Shown here: positions 41,431 to 53,009 of the stretch, piece after piece
Position numbering within the stretch: position 1 is the first letter of the stretch
How the letters are laid out: each line of letters starts with the position of its first letter
Origin: Silene conica
Taxonomy: Eukaryota; Streptophyta; Magnoliopsida; Caryophyllales; Caryophyllaceae
Assembly (NCBI GenBank): GCA_029255685.2
Contig: CM055315.2
Coordinates: 26,603,501 to 26,667,500, forward strand
Length of the DNA stretch: 64,000 bases
Direction of reading: 5' to 3'
Translations under genes and position numbers: made by a program
The notes under the pieces: generated by a model
The model's database searches: none
What the model was told of the DNA's origin: nothing
Seen by the model: only the letters and a program-made list of their open reading frames with translations

Positions 41431-44365
41431 TGTAAAACCCCTCGCGAAAGCGGAAATATAAACACATAAAAGTACCAAAATTGCAGCGGAATTAAAACTT
41501 TTTAGAAGAACAACAACATGCGAGAAGTCTTAGACAGAAACGTAAACTGAAACTGAAACCAAATAGATAAGTAACAGTACTAAGTATCAAACTGAAACAT
41601 AAATAAATACATCAGCCGGGGATGGCACATCCCTACCGGCACCAAAACAAAAACAACAAAAGTCTAAGAGTCTAGCTAAGCGTAAACGGGTAAGTCAACT
41701 GATGAACGGATCATCACTCGCTAGCTCTCCTGTAACCCTGATCTCCAACCCTGCATGTACCTACATACATGAAAACATGTACGCCACAATCAGTGGGGAG
41801 TGACTAGAGTTCTCCTAGCCACCTTTTATGACAACACGTAACATATAAACAATACAGAACACTCCAACATATATCAACATGTGAAGCATAAACGTCTCAT
41901 CATCTTATCTCTTACCATCATGCGATTACCATGCACGGCTCTTAACCAACTTCATAAACAAATAGGAAGGAGAGCCGGTTTCCCTACTGGTTACCCAGTC
42001 GGGGGGTCTTTCAATCCCACTATTTATGAAACCGAACTAAGAGTCATCCAATGCCTTGGATGATTTAACCACAACTAAGTAACATCAACAACTCGACATG
42101 CATATCTGACACTGTACCATCATCTAGGCAAGCAGATAAACATCCATAACAAATCATGCATATCTGACACTGTACCATCATCTAGGCAAGCAGATACACA
42201 TTCATAACACTAGCAACGGGTCCAGAGGTGAACTTAACACATATCCCATTACTACACTATGTCGGGTCCAGAGGTGAGCTTAACACATATCCCAACATCT
42301 AATCAAGTAAAGGGTCCAGAGGTGAACTTAACACATATCCCTAAACTTACAAACATGAAAAGGGTCCAGAGGTGAACTTAACACATATCCCTAATCATCC
42401 AAAAGCAAAGGGTCCAGAGGTGAACTTAACACATATCCCAATGCTACAAACATGTATTGGGTCCAGAGGTGAACTTAACACATATCCCAATACACAGTCA
42501 TCGCACAACGGGTCCAGAGGTGAGCTTAACACATATCCCGTGTACGACAACCGATCACGTGTCAGGTCCAGAGGTGAGCTTAACACATATCCTGACACGC
42601 CCAAGCAAAACACGTAACGGGTCCAGAGGTGAACTTAACACATATCCCATCACGCGACAGATAAACACGTAGTGGGTCCAGAGGTGAACTTAACACATAT
42701 CCCACCACGCGACAACCAATGTAACCACTGAACAACCAAAGGTAGAAACTAACCTATAGTTCTAACTTCTTAAACCTCTAATCAACATTCAATTGATTCC
42801 GGGAACTAGGGCGAGGGAGAGCCGGTTTCCCTTTCGGTTACCCGACCGGGGGGTCTCTATCCTCACTACATTCCCGAACCCAATATAACGTTGCCCGTAC
42901 ACCGGGGACCTCAAATACATGCCACGGGTACACAAAACAAGTTTCAAGTAAAACCGATAAACCGTTTAAAAGTTACGATCAATTTACGAAAAACTCAAAA
43001 TGACATACAGGGATCCCCAGCCGGTCGGCAGGCAGCCGGTCGGCCGGCTGGCAATCCCTCAGTCTACATCTCTTTTCAAAAACCGAGGAAACACCAAGAA
43101 GGACTCCCAGCCGGTCGGCAGGCAGCCGGTCGGCCGGCTGGAAACCCCATTCCCTAGCCTTTACTAAAATCGTATCCACCCCATATGCACTCCCAGCCGG
43201 CTGGCAGGCGGCCGGTCTGCCGGCTGGGCTCCCTCCTATACTATGTTTATCGCAAAACACACAATACAAGGAAAGATGACTACCAGCCGGTCGGCAGGCA
43301 GCCGGTCGGCCGGCTGGCAGTCCTAGGCCGATTTCCACAAAAACTCGAAAATCCACCAGATGCTCTCCCAGCCGGTCGACCGGCGGCCGGTCGGTCGACC
43401 GGCTCAGAGAGCCTGTCACGCAAAAACGCATTTTCCAAATACTTCTAAATCTCCACAAATCGATACCCAAACTTCACAATTGCTACAATATAAGTTTACC
43501 CATCATTATTAAACATTCAATACTACTTCCTAGCAGCACGAAATTCCCATAACAATCCTTAAGACGGCCAAAACAAGTATCCGTCGCAAACATGAGATTT
43601 TCCATAAAAACAACATATGAGCATATAAGCCTTAACAAGCATAAATTCATCAAAGTAAAGCATTCCTAAGCATGCTACTACAACTCTTGATCATCAAACA
43701 TTAATAAAAACAGAAATCAAGTCAAGAATCACATCGATATGCTAATATACACATAAAGGCCGAGTTTCTCATTATCGTCACCTTAAAGCTTATTCCGGCA
43801 AGTGATCCTCCTCTACCACGTAAGAGTCCACGTCGGGATCGTCAAGACCAACCCCTACAACAAAGAAAACGGTTTAAGAACACCAAAAACGAATTATAGG
43901 AGAACAGGCCGAATTTTAAAGGTTGACGAAACGAAAATTGAAAGTGATGGATGTCTTGGAAATCGAACGAGGATTCCGAAAATGTACTTACTTTCGCGAT
44001 TCGATGGACGGATGATGGAGAAAACTCGAAAAGAAGGAAGGGTTTTATGGAGGTTTTGAGAGATTTAAAGTTACAGTGAAATGAAACTTGAGGGAGAAGA
44101 AGATGTCGACTTATGGGGTTTATAAGGTACAAGTGGGTCCTTTCCGAATAATTAATTGGAACGGACTTTTAAACGGATATGGAACGAGTACTTGAGTCTG
44201 ATATTTAATTATGCCAAGTTGTATTCGTCTTAAGAACTGGAGGTTCTTAAGGCGGATCCTATTTATTTATAAAAATTTCCGAATTAAATTATTAAAATAT
44301 TATTTTATTATTTAAAATAATTAAAATCGCTTAAATTAGATTTTACGAAAATACGGGATGTTACA
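41431..44365 (-). repeat. 3' LTR of intact gypsy element, type C
   Basis: On minus it starts TGTAACATCCCGTATTTTCG and ends GCGAGGGGTTTTACA. Plus coordinates: conserved module 41757-41828, GTAA-loop hairpin 41986-41999, ten-unit hairpin array 42212-42710, second GTAA-loop hairpin 42834-42845, five GC-rich palindromes 43015-43410, candidate intron 43855-43991, TATA-like box 44118-44124. Confidence 0.94.
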
Positions 44366-44385
44366 ATCACCCCAACTTCAAAAAG
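44366..44385 (-). promoter_or_regulatory. Polypurine tract of intact gypsy element
   Basis: On minus, a GAAGTTGGGGTGAT tract precedes the LTR; the upstream TTTCGAGGACGAAACTTTTT is shared with the other gypsy elements in the window. Confidence 0.8.
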
Positions 44386-44430
44386 TTTCGTCCTCGAAAC
44401 TCGAACGGACATAAATCTATATACAATACC

Positions 44431-47400
44431 TCAATCAAATAAGAAAGGATGCGCAGCACGCATCGATGCCTCAGTCTCCCAAGTCTGCTCCTCAACATCA
44501 CCGCAACGCCAAAGGATCTTCACTAGCGGCACCACCTTGCTCCTAAGCTTCCTATCCTGACGGTCAAGGATCTTCACTGGACGCTCCTCGAAAGCAAGAC
44601 TCGGCTCCAAGTTCTCGATCCCTCTAGGCAAAACATGACTCGGGTCACTAACATACTTACGGAGCTGGGAAACATGAAAAACGTTATGAACCTTGCCCAA
44701 ACTAGGAGGCAAGTCCAATCGGTAAGCGGCAGCACCAATCCTCTTCACGATCTCAAAAGGTCCAATAAACTTAGGGCTCAACTTGCCCTTAACTCCAAAC
44801 CTTTTGACGCCTTTCATCGGAGAAACTCTCAAGAAAACTCGATCACCCACCTCAAACTCTAAGGGTCTACGGCGAACATCAGCATAGGATTTCTGCCGGT
44901 CCTGAGCGGCCTTCATCCTACCTCTGATAAGCTGAACCTGATCAATAGTAACAGCTAACTGATCTGGTCCAAGGTCACGAACATCACTAGCTTGATCCCA
45001 ACAAATCGGACTACGACACTTCCTACCATAAAGAGCCTCGTACGGAGCCATACCAATGGAAGCATGATAACTGTTGTTGTAAGAAAACTCTACCAACGGC
45101 AAACTCTGCTCCCAAGAACTCTGAAAATCGAGGGCACAAGCGCGGAGCAAATCCTCAAGTGTCTGTATCGTCCTCTCGGACTGACCATCGGTCGCAGCAT
45201 GAAAAGCTGTACTCATCAACAAACGGCTACCCATAGCCTCCTGCAAGGCCTTCCAGAACCTGGAACAAAACCTCGGATCACGATCTGAAACTATCTCTCT
45301 CGGGACACCATGATATCGGACTATCTCAGCAATATAAGCCCTAGCTAAACGATCCATGTCCCAAGTCTCTCTGATCGGCACGAATCTGGCACACTTAGTT
45401 AGGCGATCAACAATAACCCAAATCGCATCTTTGCCTCCCACGGTCTTAGGCAAAGCGGTGACAAAATCCATAGATATGCACTCCCACTTCCACTGAGGAA
45501 TGGGAAGCGGCTGTAGCAAACCACCAGGTCTCCTGTGCTCTATCTTGACTTGTTGACAAGTCAAGCACCTACTAACATAATCCAAGATCTCTTTCTTCAT
45601 ACCAGGCCACCAAAACATAAGCCTCAAATCCTTGTGCATCTTCTCTCCACCCGGATGAACGGAGTATGGTGACAAATGAGCCTCATCAAGAACCTTCTTC
45701 CTCAAATCTGGCACATCAGGGACATACATCCTACCACGGAACTTAAGGAAACCATCAGCATCTATCACCAAGTCGGGCGCAACACCACTCGAAATCTTAG
45801 ACTCGAACTTCTTAAAGTCGGCATCTAAAGGCAAACTCTGGCGAATCTCCCAATATAAGGACGGCTCGGCAGTCATAGCAGATAACCAATCAAAACCACT
45901 ACCCACCATCTCTAATCTCAGCTTCCGGAACTCGGAACACAACTCATCGGGCAATACTCTCATGGCACTCATCGAGTGAGAAGTCTTGCGGCTAAGCGCA
46001 TCAGCAACTACATTGGCTTTTCCCTCATGATATAACAACTCGATGTCGTAATCCTTCACCAACTCTAGCCAACGTCTCTGTCTCATGTTAAGGTCTTTCT
46101 GAGTGAAAATATACTTAAGACTCTTGTGGTCTGTGAAGATACGGCAATGAGATCCAATCAGGTAATGACGCCACATCTTCAAGGCATGAACAACTGCGGC
46201 CAACTCCAAATCATGTGTCGGATAGTTCACCTCATGAACTCTCAACTGTCTGGATGAATAGGCTATCACCCTACCACTCTGCATCAGTACGCATCCAAGT
46301 CCTAACATCGAAGCATCACAATACACATCGAAGTCCACTCCGATCTCTGGCAAAGCTAACACAGGGGCGGAAGTCAATCTGGTCTTCAACTCCTGGAAGG
46401 AACTCTCACACTTGTCGGTCCACACAAATTTGGCTTCTTTCTTCAGCAACTGAGTCATCGGGCGAGCTAATCTAGAGAAATCCTCAACGAATCTACGATA
46501 ATAACCAGCCAAACCCAAAAAGCTACGGATCTCTCCAACATCCTTGGGACTCTCCCAATCAACTACAGCCTCTATCTTTGCGGGATCTACCATCACACCC
46601 TCGCTGGATATCACATGACCTAAAAAGGCAACCTTCGAGAGCCAAAATTCACACTTTGAAAACTTTGCGAACCACTTCTGCTTGCGCAGAATCCCTAGAA
46701 TCAATCGAAGATGCTCAGCATGTTCCTCATCGGTCTTCGAATATATCAAGATGTCATCGATGAAAACCACAACGCAGGTGTCAAGATACTCACTGAAGGT
46801 ACGGTTCATCTGATCCATAAAAATCGCCGGTGCATTAGTCAACCCAAATGGCATGACTACAAACTCGAAATGCCCATATCTGGTACGAAAAGCAGTCTTT
46901 GCAATATCAGCCTCTCTCACTGGAATTTGATGATAACCCGATCGAAGATCAATCTTAGAAAACCTCGAAGCACCTCTCAACTGATCAAATAAATCATCGA
47001 TCCTAGGCAAAGGATATCTGTTCTTCACGGTCACTCGGTTCAACTCTCTATAGTCAATGCACAATCTCATGGAACCATCTTTCTTCTTGACGAACAGAAC
47101 GGGAGCACCCCACGGAGAAGCACTCGGTCTAATGAAACCTTTCTCGATCATCTCTTCCAATTGTTGCTTTAACTCTTTCAACTCTGGCGGAGCCATACGG
47201 TAAGGAGCTTTAGAAATCGGTCCGGTACCTGGAACAAGCTCAATAGTAAACTCCACATCTCTCTCTGGCGGTATCCCTGGCAAGTCATCTGGAAACACAT
47301 CTGGATACTCACGAACAATGGCTACATCTTCAAGCTTCGGTAGCGATGGTTTAGCAGCTGTAACAACACACAGGAAGGCTTGGCAACCCTTCCTAAGAAG

Positions 47401-48867
47401 ATGAGAAGCTTTCATCGAAGAGATGACACGAACACCCTTTTGAGGGCGAGTTCCCCTATAGGAAACACGAACTCCTGAAGAACTCCTCAAGCAGATTTTC
47501 TGGTCGCGACACTCGAAGCGAGCATGGTATCGCGATAACCAATCCATACCGAGGATAATGTCAAACTCCTCGAGAGGAAATCTCAGTAAGTCCGCTGGAA
47601 ATGTGGCTTGACCAATAACAATAGGAACATCCCTATGGGACGAAGAGCATGAAAACACGTCTCCAGAAGGTAAGGAAATAGAAGTCTCCTCAACCAATGA
47701 AGACTCAAGAGCTAGACGGTCGGCGAACTGAGTCGATATAAATGACAAAGAAGCTCCAGTATCGAATAAAATAAGGCACTCAGCGCCAAGCACAGAAAAT
47801 ATACCGGCAACAATGTCAGGATGCGCCTCTGCCTCAGCCCTAGTCATCACAAAAATCTTCCCTTTCGGCTTCCCTCCTTTAGTCGCTGCAGCAGCAGTGG
47901 CAGCCTTGCCAAGTGCGGTGTTCCTCTCAGGACACTCATACGATCGATGCCCAAATCCATTACAAGTGAAACACTTATAGGCATTCTTGAAACAGTCAAA
48001 ACCCGGATGAGAAGGTTTACCACAACGGTGGCAAACACTAGGAGATGTGTCGGTGTGAACAAAGGTCTTAGCAACCGGAGCAGAGAACCTCTCAAAACGC
48101 TTCTTCTGGGAAGAAGGCGAAGAAGTAGAAGGAACAAATGGTCTCTTCCCCTGGTACACGGATCTCTGGTGAGAAGTGAAGCTGGAAGTAGCGGCACGAG
48201 TCTCAGCATCAATGGCACGAATAGAACTCTCGGCCCAAATAGCATCGTCATAAACCTCCACAAAAGAAGTAGAGTCACGACGAACCATACTCTCAATCCT
48301 CGGCCCTAGCTTCCCTCGGTAGAAATACACCCTCTCAGCCTCATCACGAACAAATCTCGATGCAAAATGAGCTAACTGGTTGAACTTGTCAGTGAATTCT
48401 TGAACGGTCATCTTCCCTTGCTTCAAATCCATAAATTCTTTCAACCTCTGCGATCTCAACTCCTTGGGGTAGAACCTCGCCTCAAGCCTGTCTTTGAAAG
48501 CCTCCCAATCGAACGTCGGGTCAAGAATAGCGGTAGGTCCAGTCAATGCCCACCAACGGTCAGCCTCTAATGTCAGGAAGTGAGCGGCTAAACGCACTCT
48601 ATCCTCCCTAACGACTGAGTATAAGGTGAAGCTCTTTTCCATCTCTCTGAACCACTCTGTGAGGGCTACTGGGTCAGCCTCGCCTCCGTAGGTCCTAACA
48701 TGGCTTCTGGACATCTGAGAGGCAATCCAGGAAAAGCTACCCGGACGATTAGTCTCGCCGCCCGGCGGTGGAGGAGGTGGAACATTCCCCGCTTGCTGTC
48801 TCTGTGTCTCAAGCAAATGCTGAATTGCTTGCAGTACTATGTTATCAGCAGCTCTAGGTCTCACCAT
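44431..48867 (-). CDS. gag-pol: Ty3/gypsy Gag-Pol polyprotein with chromodomain
   Basis: One 1478-residue ORF. Gag capsid about 55-220; two CCHC knuckles at 279-292 and 299-312; aspartic protease DTGAS at 369-373; RT about 530-750 with catalytic FIDD at 702-705; RNase H about 847-960 with D851 and E888; integrase zinc finger with C1101 and C1104; integrase core D1134, D1195, E1231 (35 residues between the last two); chromodomain about 1425-1476 ending in [15 protein letters not shown]. Gag packages the RNA, protease matures the polyprotein, RT/RNase H make the DNA and integrase inserts it, with the chromodomain probably guiding it to heterochromatin. No stop or frameshift is seen and all catalytic residues are present. 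The ATG at 48867 is about 150 bases after the primer site. Confidence 0.97.
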   Translation of the reverse strand: MVRPRAADNIVLQAIQHLLETQRQQAGNVPPPPPPGGETNRPGSFSWIASQMSRSHVRTYGGEADPVALTEWFREMEKSFTLYSVVREDRVRLAAHFLTLEADRWWALTGPTAILDPTFDWEAFKDRLEARFYPKELRSQRLKEFMDLKQGKMTVQEFTDKFNQLAHFASRFVRDEAERVYFYRGKLGPRIESMVRRDSTSFVEVYDDAIWAESSIRAIDAETRAATSSFTSHQRSVYQGKRPFVPSTSSPSSQKKRFERFSAPVAKTFVHTDTSPSVCHRCGKPSHPGFDCFKNAYKCFTCNGFGHRSYECPERNTALGKAATAAAATKGGKPKGKIFVMTRAEAEAHPDIVAGIFSVLGAECLILFDTGASLSFISTQFADRLALESSLVEETSISLPSGDVFSCSSSHRDVPIVIGQATFPADLLRFPLEEFDIILGMDWLSRYHARFECRDQKICLRSSSGVRVSYRGTRPQKGVRVISSMKASHLLRKGCQAFLCVVTAAKPSLPKLEDVAIVREYPDVFPDDLPGIPPERDVEFTIELVPGTGPISKAPYRMAPPELKELKQQLEEMIEKGFIRPSASPWGAPVLFVKKKDGSMRLCIDYRELNRVTVKNRYPLPRIDDLFDQLRGASRFSKIDLRSGYHQIPVREADIAKTAFRTRYGHFEFVVMPFGLTNAPAIFMDQMNRTFSEYLDTCVVVFIDDILIYSKTDEEHAEHLRLILGILRKQKWFAKFSKCEFWLSKVAFLGHVISSEGVMVDPAKIEAVVDWESPKDVGEIRSFLGLAGYYRRFVEDFSRLARPMTQLLKKEAKFVWTDKCESSFQELKTRLTSAPVLALPEIGVDFDVYCDASMLGLGCVLMQSGRVIAYSSRQLRVHEVNYPTHDLELAAVVHALKMWRHYLIGSHCRIFTDHKSLKYIFTQKDLNMRQRRWLELVKDYDIELLYHEGKANVVADALSRKTSHSMSAMRVLPDELCSEFRKLRLEMVGSGFDWLSAMTAEPSLYWEIRQSLPLDADFKKFESKISSGVAPDLVIDADGFLKFRGRMYVPDVPDLRKKVLDEAHLSPYSVHPGGEKMHKDLRLMFWWPGMKKEILDYVSRCLTCQQVKIEHRRPGGLLQPLPIPQWKWECISMDFVTALPKTVGGKDAIWVIVDRLTKCARFVPIRETWDMDRLARAYIAEIVRYHGVPREIVSDRDPRFCSRFWKALQEAMGSRLLMSTAFHAATDGQSERTIQTLEDLLRACALDFQSSWEQSLPLVEFSYNNSYHASIGMAPYEALYGRKCRSPICWDQASDVRDLGPDQLAVTIDQVQLIRGRMKAAQDRQKSYADVRRRPLEFEVGDRVFLRVSPMKGVKRFGVKGKLSPKFIGPFEIVKRIGAAAYRLDLPPSLGKVHNVFHVSQLRKYVSDPSHVLPRGIENLEPSLAFEERPVKILDRQDRKLRSKVVPLVKILWRCGDVEEQTWETEASMRAAHPFLFD

Positions 48868-49019
48868 CCTTCAAAAGAGAAAATAAGGATTAGCTTAGCA
48901 ATTAGCAATCACAAGTAGGCTACAAATTAAGTCCTTAAATCTACCCATCTCTCATTCATTATTTGTTTATTTGGTCAAGTTAAGGTTGGGGGTCACATGA
49001 GTGCGTCGGGAGCAATACT

Positions 49020-49031
49020 GCTCTGATACCA
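49020..49031 (-). promoter_or_regulatory. Primer-binding site of intact gypsy element
   Basis: On minus, TGGTATCAGAGC lies two bases downstream of the 5' LTR; complementary to initiator methionine tRNA. Confidence 0.93.
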
Positions 49032-51457
49032 ACTGTAAAACCCCTCGCGAAAGCGGAAATATAAACACATAAAAGTACCAAAATTGCAGCGGAATTAAAA
49101 CTTTTTAGAAGAACAACAACATGCGAGAAGTCTTAGACAGAAACGTAAACTGAAACTGAAACCAAATAGATAAGTAACAGTACTAAGTATCAAACTGAAA
49201 CATAAATAAATACATCAGCCGGGGATGGCACATCCCTACCGGCACCAAAACAAAAACAACAAAAGTCTAAGAGTCTAGCTAAGCGTAAACGGGTAAGTCA
49301 ACTGATGAACGGATCATCACTCGCTAGCTCTCCTGTAACCCTGATCTCCAACCCTGCATGTACCTACATACATGAAAACATGTACGCCACAATCAGTGGG
49401 GAGTGACTAGAGTTCTCCTAGCCACCTTTTGTGACAACACGTAACATATAAACAATACAGAACACTCCAACATATATCAACAAGTGAAGCATAAACGTCT
49501 CATCATCTTATCTCTTACCATCATGCGATTACCATGCACGGCTCTTAACCAACTTCATAAACAAATAGGAAGGAGAGCCGGTTTCCCTACTGGTTACCCA
49601 GTCGGGGGGTCTTTCAATCCCACTATTTATGAAACCGAACTAAGAGTCATCCAATGCCTTGGATGATTTAACCACAACTAAGTAACATCAACAACTCGAC
49701 ATGCATATCTGACACTGTACCATCATCTAGGCAAGCAGATAAACATCCATAACAAATCATGCATATCTGACACTGTACCATCATCTAGGCAAGCAGATAC
49801 ACATTCATAACACTAGCAACGGGTCCAGAGGTGAACTTAACACATATCCCATTACTACACTATGTCGGGTCCAGAGGTGAGCTTAACACATATCCCAACA
49901 TCTAATCAAGTAAAGGGTCCAGAGGTGAACTTAACACATATCCCTAAACTTACAAACATGAAAAGGGTCCAGAGGTGAACTTAACACATATCCCTAATCA
50001 TCCAAAAGCAAAGGGTCCAGAGGTGAACTTAACACATATCCCAATGCTACAAACATGTATTGGGTCCAGAGGTGAACTTAACACATATCCCAATACACAG
50101 TCATCGCACAACGGGTCCAGAGGTGAGCTTAACACATATCCCGTGTACGACAACCGATCACGTGTCAGGTCCAGAGGTGAGCTTAACACATATCCTGACA
50201 CGCCCAAGCAAAACACGTAACGGGTCCAGAGGTGAACTTAACACATATCCCATCACGCGACAGATAAACACGTAGTGGGTCCAGAGGTGAACTTAACACA
50301 TATCCCACCACGCGACAACCAATGTAACCACTGAACAACCAAAGGTAGAAACTAACCTATAGTTCTAACTTCTTAAACCTCTAATCAACATTCAATTGAT
50401 TCCGGGAACTAGGGCGAGGGAGAGCCGGTTTCCCTTTCGGTTACCCGACCGGGGGGTCTCTATCCTCACTACATTCCCGAACCCAATATAACGTTGCCCG
50501 TACACCGGGGACCTCAAATACATGCCACGGGTACACAAAACAAGTTTCAAGTAAAACCGATAAACCGTTTAAAAGTTACGATCAATTTACGAAAAACTCA
50601 AAATGACATACAGGGATCCCCAGCCGGTCGGCAGGCAGCCGGTCGGCCGGCTGGCAATCCCTCAGTCTACATCTCTTTTCAAAAACCGAGGAAACACCAA
50701 GAAGGACTCCCAGCCGGTCGGCAGGCAGCCGGTCGGCCGGCTGGAAACCCCATTCCCTAGCCTTTACTAAAATCGTATCCACCCCATATGCACTCCCAGC
50801 CGGCTGGCAGGCGGCCGGTCTGCCGGCTGGGCTCCCTCCTATACTATGTTTATCGCAAAACACACAATACAAGGAAAGATGACTACCAGCCGGTCGGCAG
50901 GCAGCCGGTCGGCCGGCTGGCAGTCCTAGGCCGATTTCCACAAAAACTCGAAAATCCACCAGATGCTCTCCCAGCCGGTCGACCGGCGGCCGGTCGGTCG
51001 ACCGGCTCAGAGAGCCTGTCACGCAAAAACGCATTTTCCAAATACTTCTAAATCTCCACAAATCGATACCCAAACTTCACAATTGCTACAATATAAGTTT
51101 ACCCATCATTATTAAACATTCAATACTACTTCCTAGCAGCACGAAATTCCCATAACAATCCTTAAGACGGCCAAAACAAGTATCCGTCGCAAACATGAGA
51201 TTTTCCATAAAAACAACATATGAGCATATAAGCCTTAACAAGCATAAATTCATCAAAGTAAAGCATTCCTAAGCATGCTACTACAACTCTTGATCATCAA
51301 ACATTAATAAAAACAGAAATCAAGTCAAGAATCACATCGATATGCTAATATACACATAAAGGCCGAGTTTCTCATTATCGTCACCTTAAAGCTTATTCCG
51401 GCAAGTGATCCTCCTCTACCACGTAAGAGTCCACGTCGGGATCGTCAAGACCAACCC

Positions 51458-51594
51458 CTACAACAAAGAAAACGGTTTAAGAACACCAAAAACGAATTAT
51501 AGGAGAACAGGCCGAATTTTAAAGGTTGACGAAACGAAAATTGAAAGTGATGGATGTCTTGGAAATCGAACGAGGATTCCGAAAATGTACTTAC
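51458..51594 (-). other. Candidate leader intron in gypsy 5' LTR (137 nt)
   Basis: On minus, a strong donor (AAA then GTAAGTAC) and an acceptor CTTTGTTGTAG are 137 bases apart in AT-rich sequence. The diverged solo LTR keeps both signals (61030-61169), which supports a real leader intron. The flanking exon sequence has no upstream ATG, so it would be untranslated. Confidence 0.45.
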
Positions 51595-51720
51595 TTTCGC
51601 GATTCGATGGACGGATGATGGAGAAAACTCGAAAAGAAGGAAGGGTTTTATGGAGGTTTTGAGAGATTTAAAGTTACAGTGAAATGAAACTTGAGGGAGA
51701 AGAAGATGTCGACTTATGGG

Positions 51721-51727
51721 GTTTATA
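51721..51727 (-). promoter_or_regulatory. Candidate TATA box of gypsy 5' LTR
   Basis: TATAAAC on minus, about 240 bases inside the LTR, followed some 30 bases later by a pyrimidine-rich CTTCTTCTCCCTC suited to a transcription start. The LARD and solo LTR have CACAAA at the matching place, so the box is not conserved in them. Confidence 0.5.
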
Positions 51728-52131
51728 AGGTACAAGTGGGTCCTTTCCGAATAATTAATTGGAACGGACTTTTAAACGGATATGGAACGAGTACTTGAGT
51801 CGGATATTTAATTATGCCAAGTTGTATTCGTCTTAAGAACTGGAGGTTCTTAAGGCGGATCCTATTTATTTATAAAAATTTCCGAATTAAATTATTGAAA
51901 TATTATTTTATTATTTAAAATAATTAAAATCGCTTAAATTAGATTTTACGAAAATACGGGATGTTACAGTTAGAACTAACGATATATATACACTATATTC
52001 AATAATTTCATGTATGTATATATTTCATGAAATTGTAAAGCGAAAGCATGTAGATATTATAGTGAGATAAAACGAGTTACATACGTACATTAAATACAAG
52101 AGGAGATGAAGTCATTTAACTCGAGTTAGAG

Positions 52132-52560
52132 TTAAGGACTGGTAAAGAGACCTAAAAATAAAATAAAATAAAAGAATTAGTAAATATAAAATTAAAAAAA
52201 CTATTTAAATAAGCAAGCAAGCATGTATATAGCAAGAAAGAAAGAATAGGTACTTGGGCACAAAGATTCTAAGGTGCCTTCGATAGCACAGACGGTCAAG
52301 AGGTTGGCGACTTTAGCGTCAAAGTCGGGGTCATCAGCACCGGAAGCAAGTATGAGACAAAAGCATGTCCTGTCGGTATCAGAGACAACACTCAGGCCGT
52401 CACAACAAGTTGCCACACCGCTAGCTGTAACGGTATCTTCGCAGATGACTTCGAGATCCATTATATTAGTCCCGCAGTCTTGTGAAACGACCCTTGTTAT
52501 CTTCTGCGAGTACATGACCGCCATTATCGCCAACCCCATCATCATCATCTTCATCTTCAT
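52132..52560 (-). CDS. Small secreted eight-cysteine protein, lipid-transfer-like, one predicted intron
   Basis: The ATG at 52560 opens a Met-rich N-terminus and hydrophobic stretch (about residues 1-27) that looks like a signal peptide. The mature part has cysteines at 29, 40, 52, 53, 66, 68, 91 and 101, the C-C-CC-CxC-C-C pattern of plant non-specific lipid-transfer and related proteins, which form four disulphides around a hydrophobic cavity and act outside the cell. The unspliced frame would run to 52201. A better model removes an intron at 52152-52253 (donor GTACCT, pyrimidine-rich end, TAG) just after the eighth cysteine and ends at 52132, giving 108 residues; lipid-transfer genes often have an intron at this place. 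A TATAAAT lies upstream. The precise ligand cannot be inferred. Confidence 0.8.
52152..52253 (-). other. Predicted intron of lipid-transfer-like gene (102 nt)
   Basis: On minus it starts GTACCTATTC and ends TTTATTTTTAG; it is very AT-rich with a long pyrimidine tract. It falls a few codons before the new stop at 52132-52134, as is common in this family. No transcript evidence is available here. Confidence 0.6.
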
Positions 52561-52670
52561 AATGCTCTCTTCTTGCTTTTTTAATTACTCTATGTGTATG
52601 TGTATGTGTATGTCTTATTGTTACGATCTTATTTGCTTCCACTCTTCTTTTCTTAACAAACTTACATCAA

Positions 52671-52677
52671 ATTTATA
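52671..52677 (-). promoter_or_regulatory. Candidate TATA box of lipid-transfer-like gene
   Basis: TATAAAT on minus, about 110 bases upstream of the ATG at 52560, a normal distance for a plant core promoter with a short leader. Confidence 0.55.
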
Positions 52678-52869
52678 CACTTTTAAGTGTGAAATAATCA
52701 AAGCTATGTATACTCAAGCTTTCATTTTTTAATATATATCTTGTTTATCCTAACAAAGAGTTGTTCAATTCCCGTAATGGTAGAAATACTAAGTATTACG
52801 AGTATTGTATTAGTATATAACCGACTCATTCTTCCATTCTTTTTCAAATGAAGGGTGACAAAGGAGCTG

Positions 52870-52980
52870 ATCTGAGTTAACACCCTCATAATGAATGAAG
52901 TATACAAGATTTTGAAAGTAAGGGTGAATTTTGGGACGCTATGTGTCATATCATGGTACATATTTATAAAAGATTAACAA
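52870..52980. repeat. Short form of local duplicated segment
   Basis: GTTAACACCCTCATAAT and the following GAATGAAGTATACAAG join here directly. In the long copy at 58312-58811 the same two phrases are separated by about 384 bases. The rest, to CAAATAATTGAG, matches the long copy closely. Confidence 0.8.
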
Positions 52981-53009
52981 ATAATTGAGGATAATTAACA
53001 AGCGTGAAA

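Larger units (their letters stand above)
41431..51968 (-). mobile_element. Intact Ty3/gypsy chromovirus-type retrotransposon
   Basis: LTRs at 41431-44365 and 49034-51968 are both 2935 bp with about four differences by eye. The target duplication GTTAG is perfect (41426-41430, 51969-51973). The interior has a primer site, one uninterrupted gag-pol ORF and a polypurine tract. A C-terminal chromodomain and long LTRs fit the Tekay/Del lineage. Intact coding sequence and nearly identical LTRs indicate very recent activity. It inserted about 160 bp downstream of the stop codon of the lipid-transfer-like gene. Confidence 0.95.
49034..51968 (-). repeat. 5' LTR of intact gypsy element, type C
   Basis: Same organisation as 41431-44365, shifted by 7603 bases: hairpin array about 49815-50313, GC-rich palindromes about 50618-51013, candidate intron 51458-51594, TATA-like box 51721-51727. 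This copy would drive transcription on minus. Confidence 0.94.

Noticed and set aside
41699..41730. Possible hammerhead ribozyme (CTGATGA core) in the gypsy LTR, as in retrozymes
   Set aside because: No GAAA partner or stem III geometry follows, and the complementary strand gives no core either.
42372..42672. ORFs with GELNTYP-like repeats and the corresponding ORFs at 59634-60076
   Set aside because: They are read-throughs of the hairpin arrays in several frames; no initiation context or conservation beyond the repeat.
42212..42710. CRISPR-like array (30-base repeats with about 20-base variable spacers)
   Set aside because: It lies inside a plant LTR and is present in both LTRs. The spacers are complementary to each other across each repeat, which explains their variability as hairpin arms.
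42979..43470. ORFs with PAGRPA-like repeats (also at 31737-32201, 38075-38539, 50582-51073)
   Set aside because: They are translations of the GC-rich palindrome array, open on both strands because of the repeat, and not proteins.
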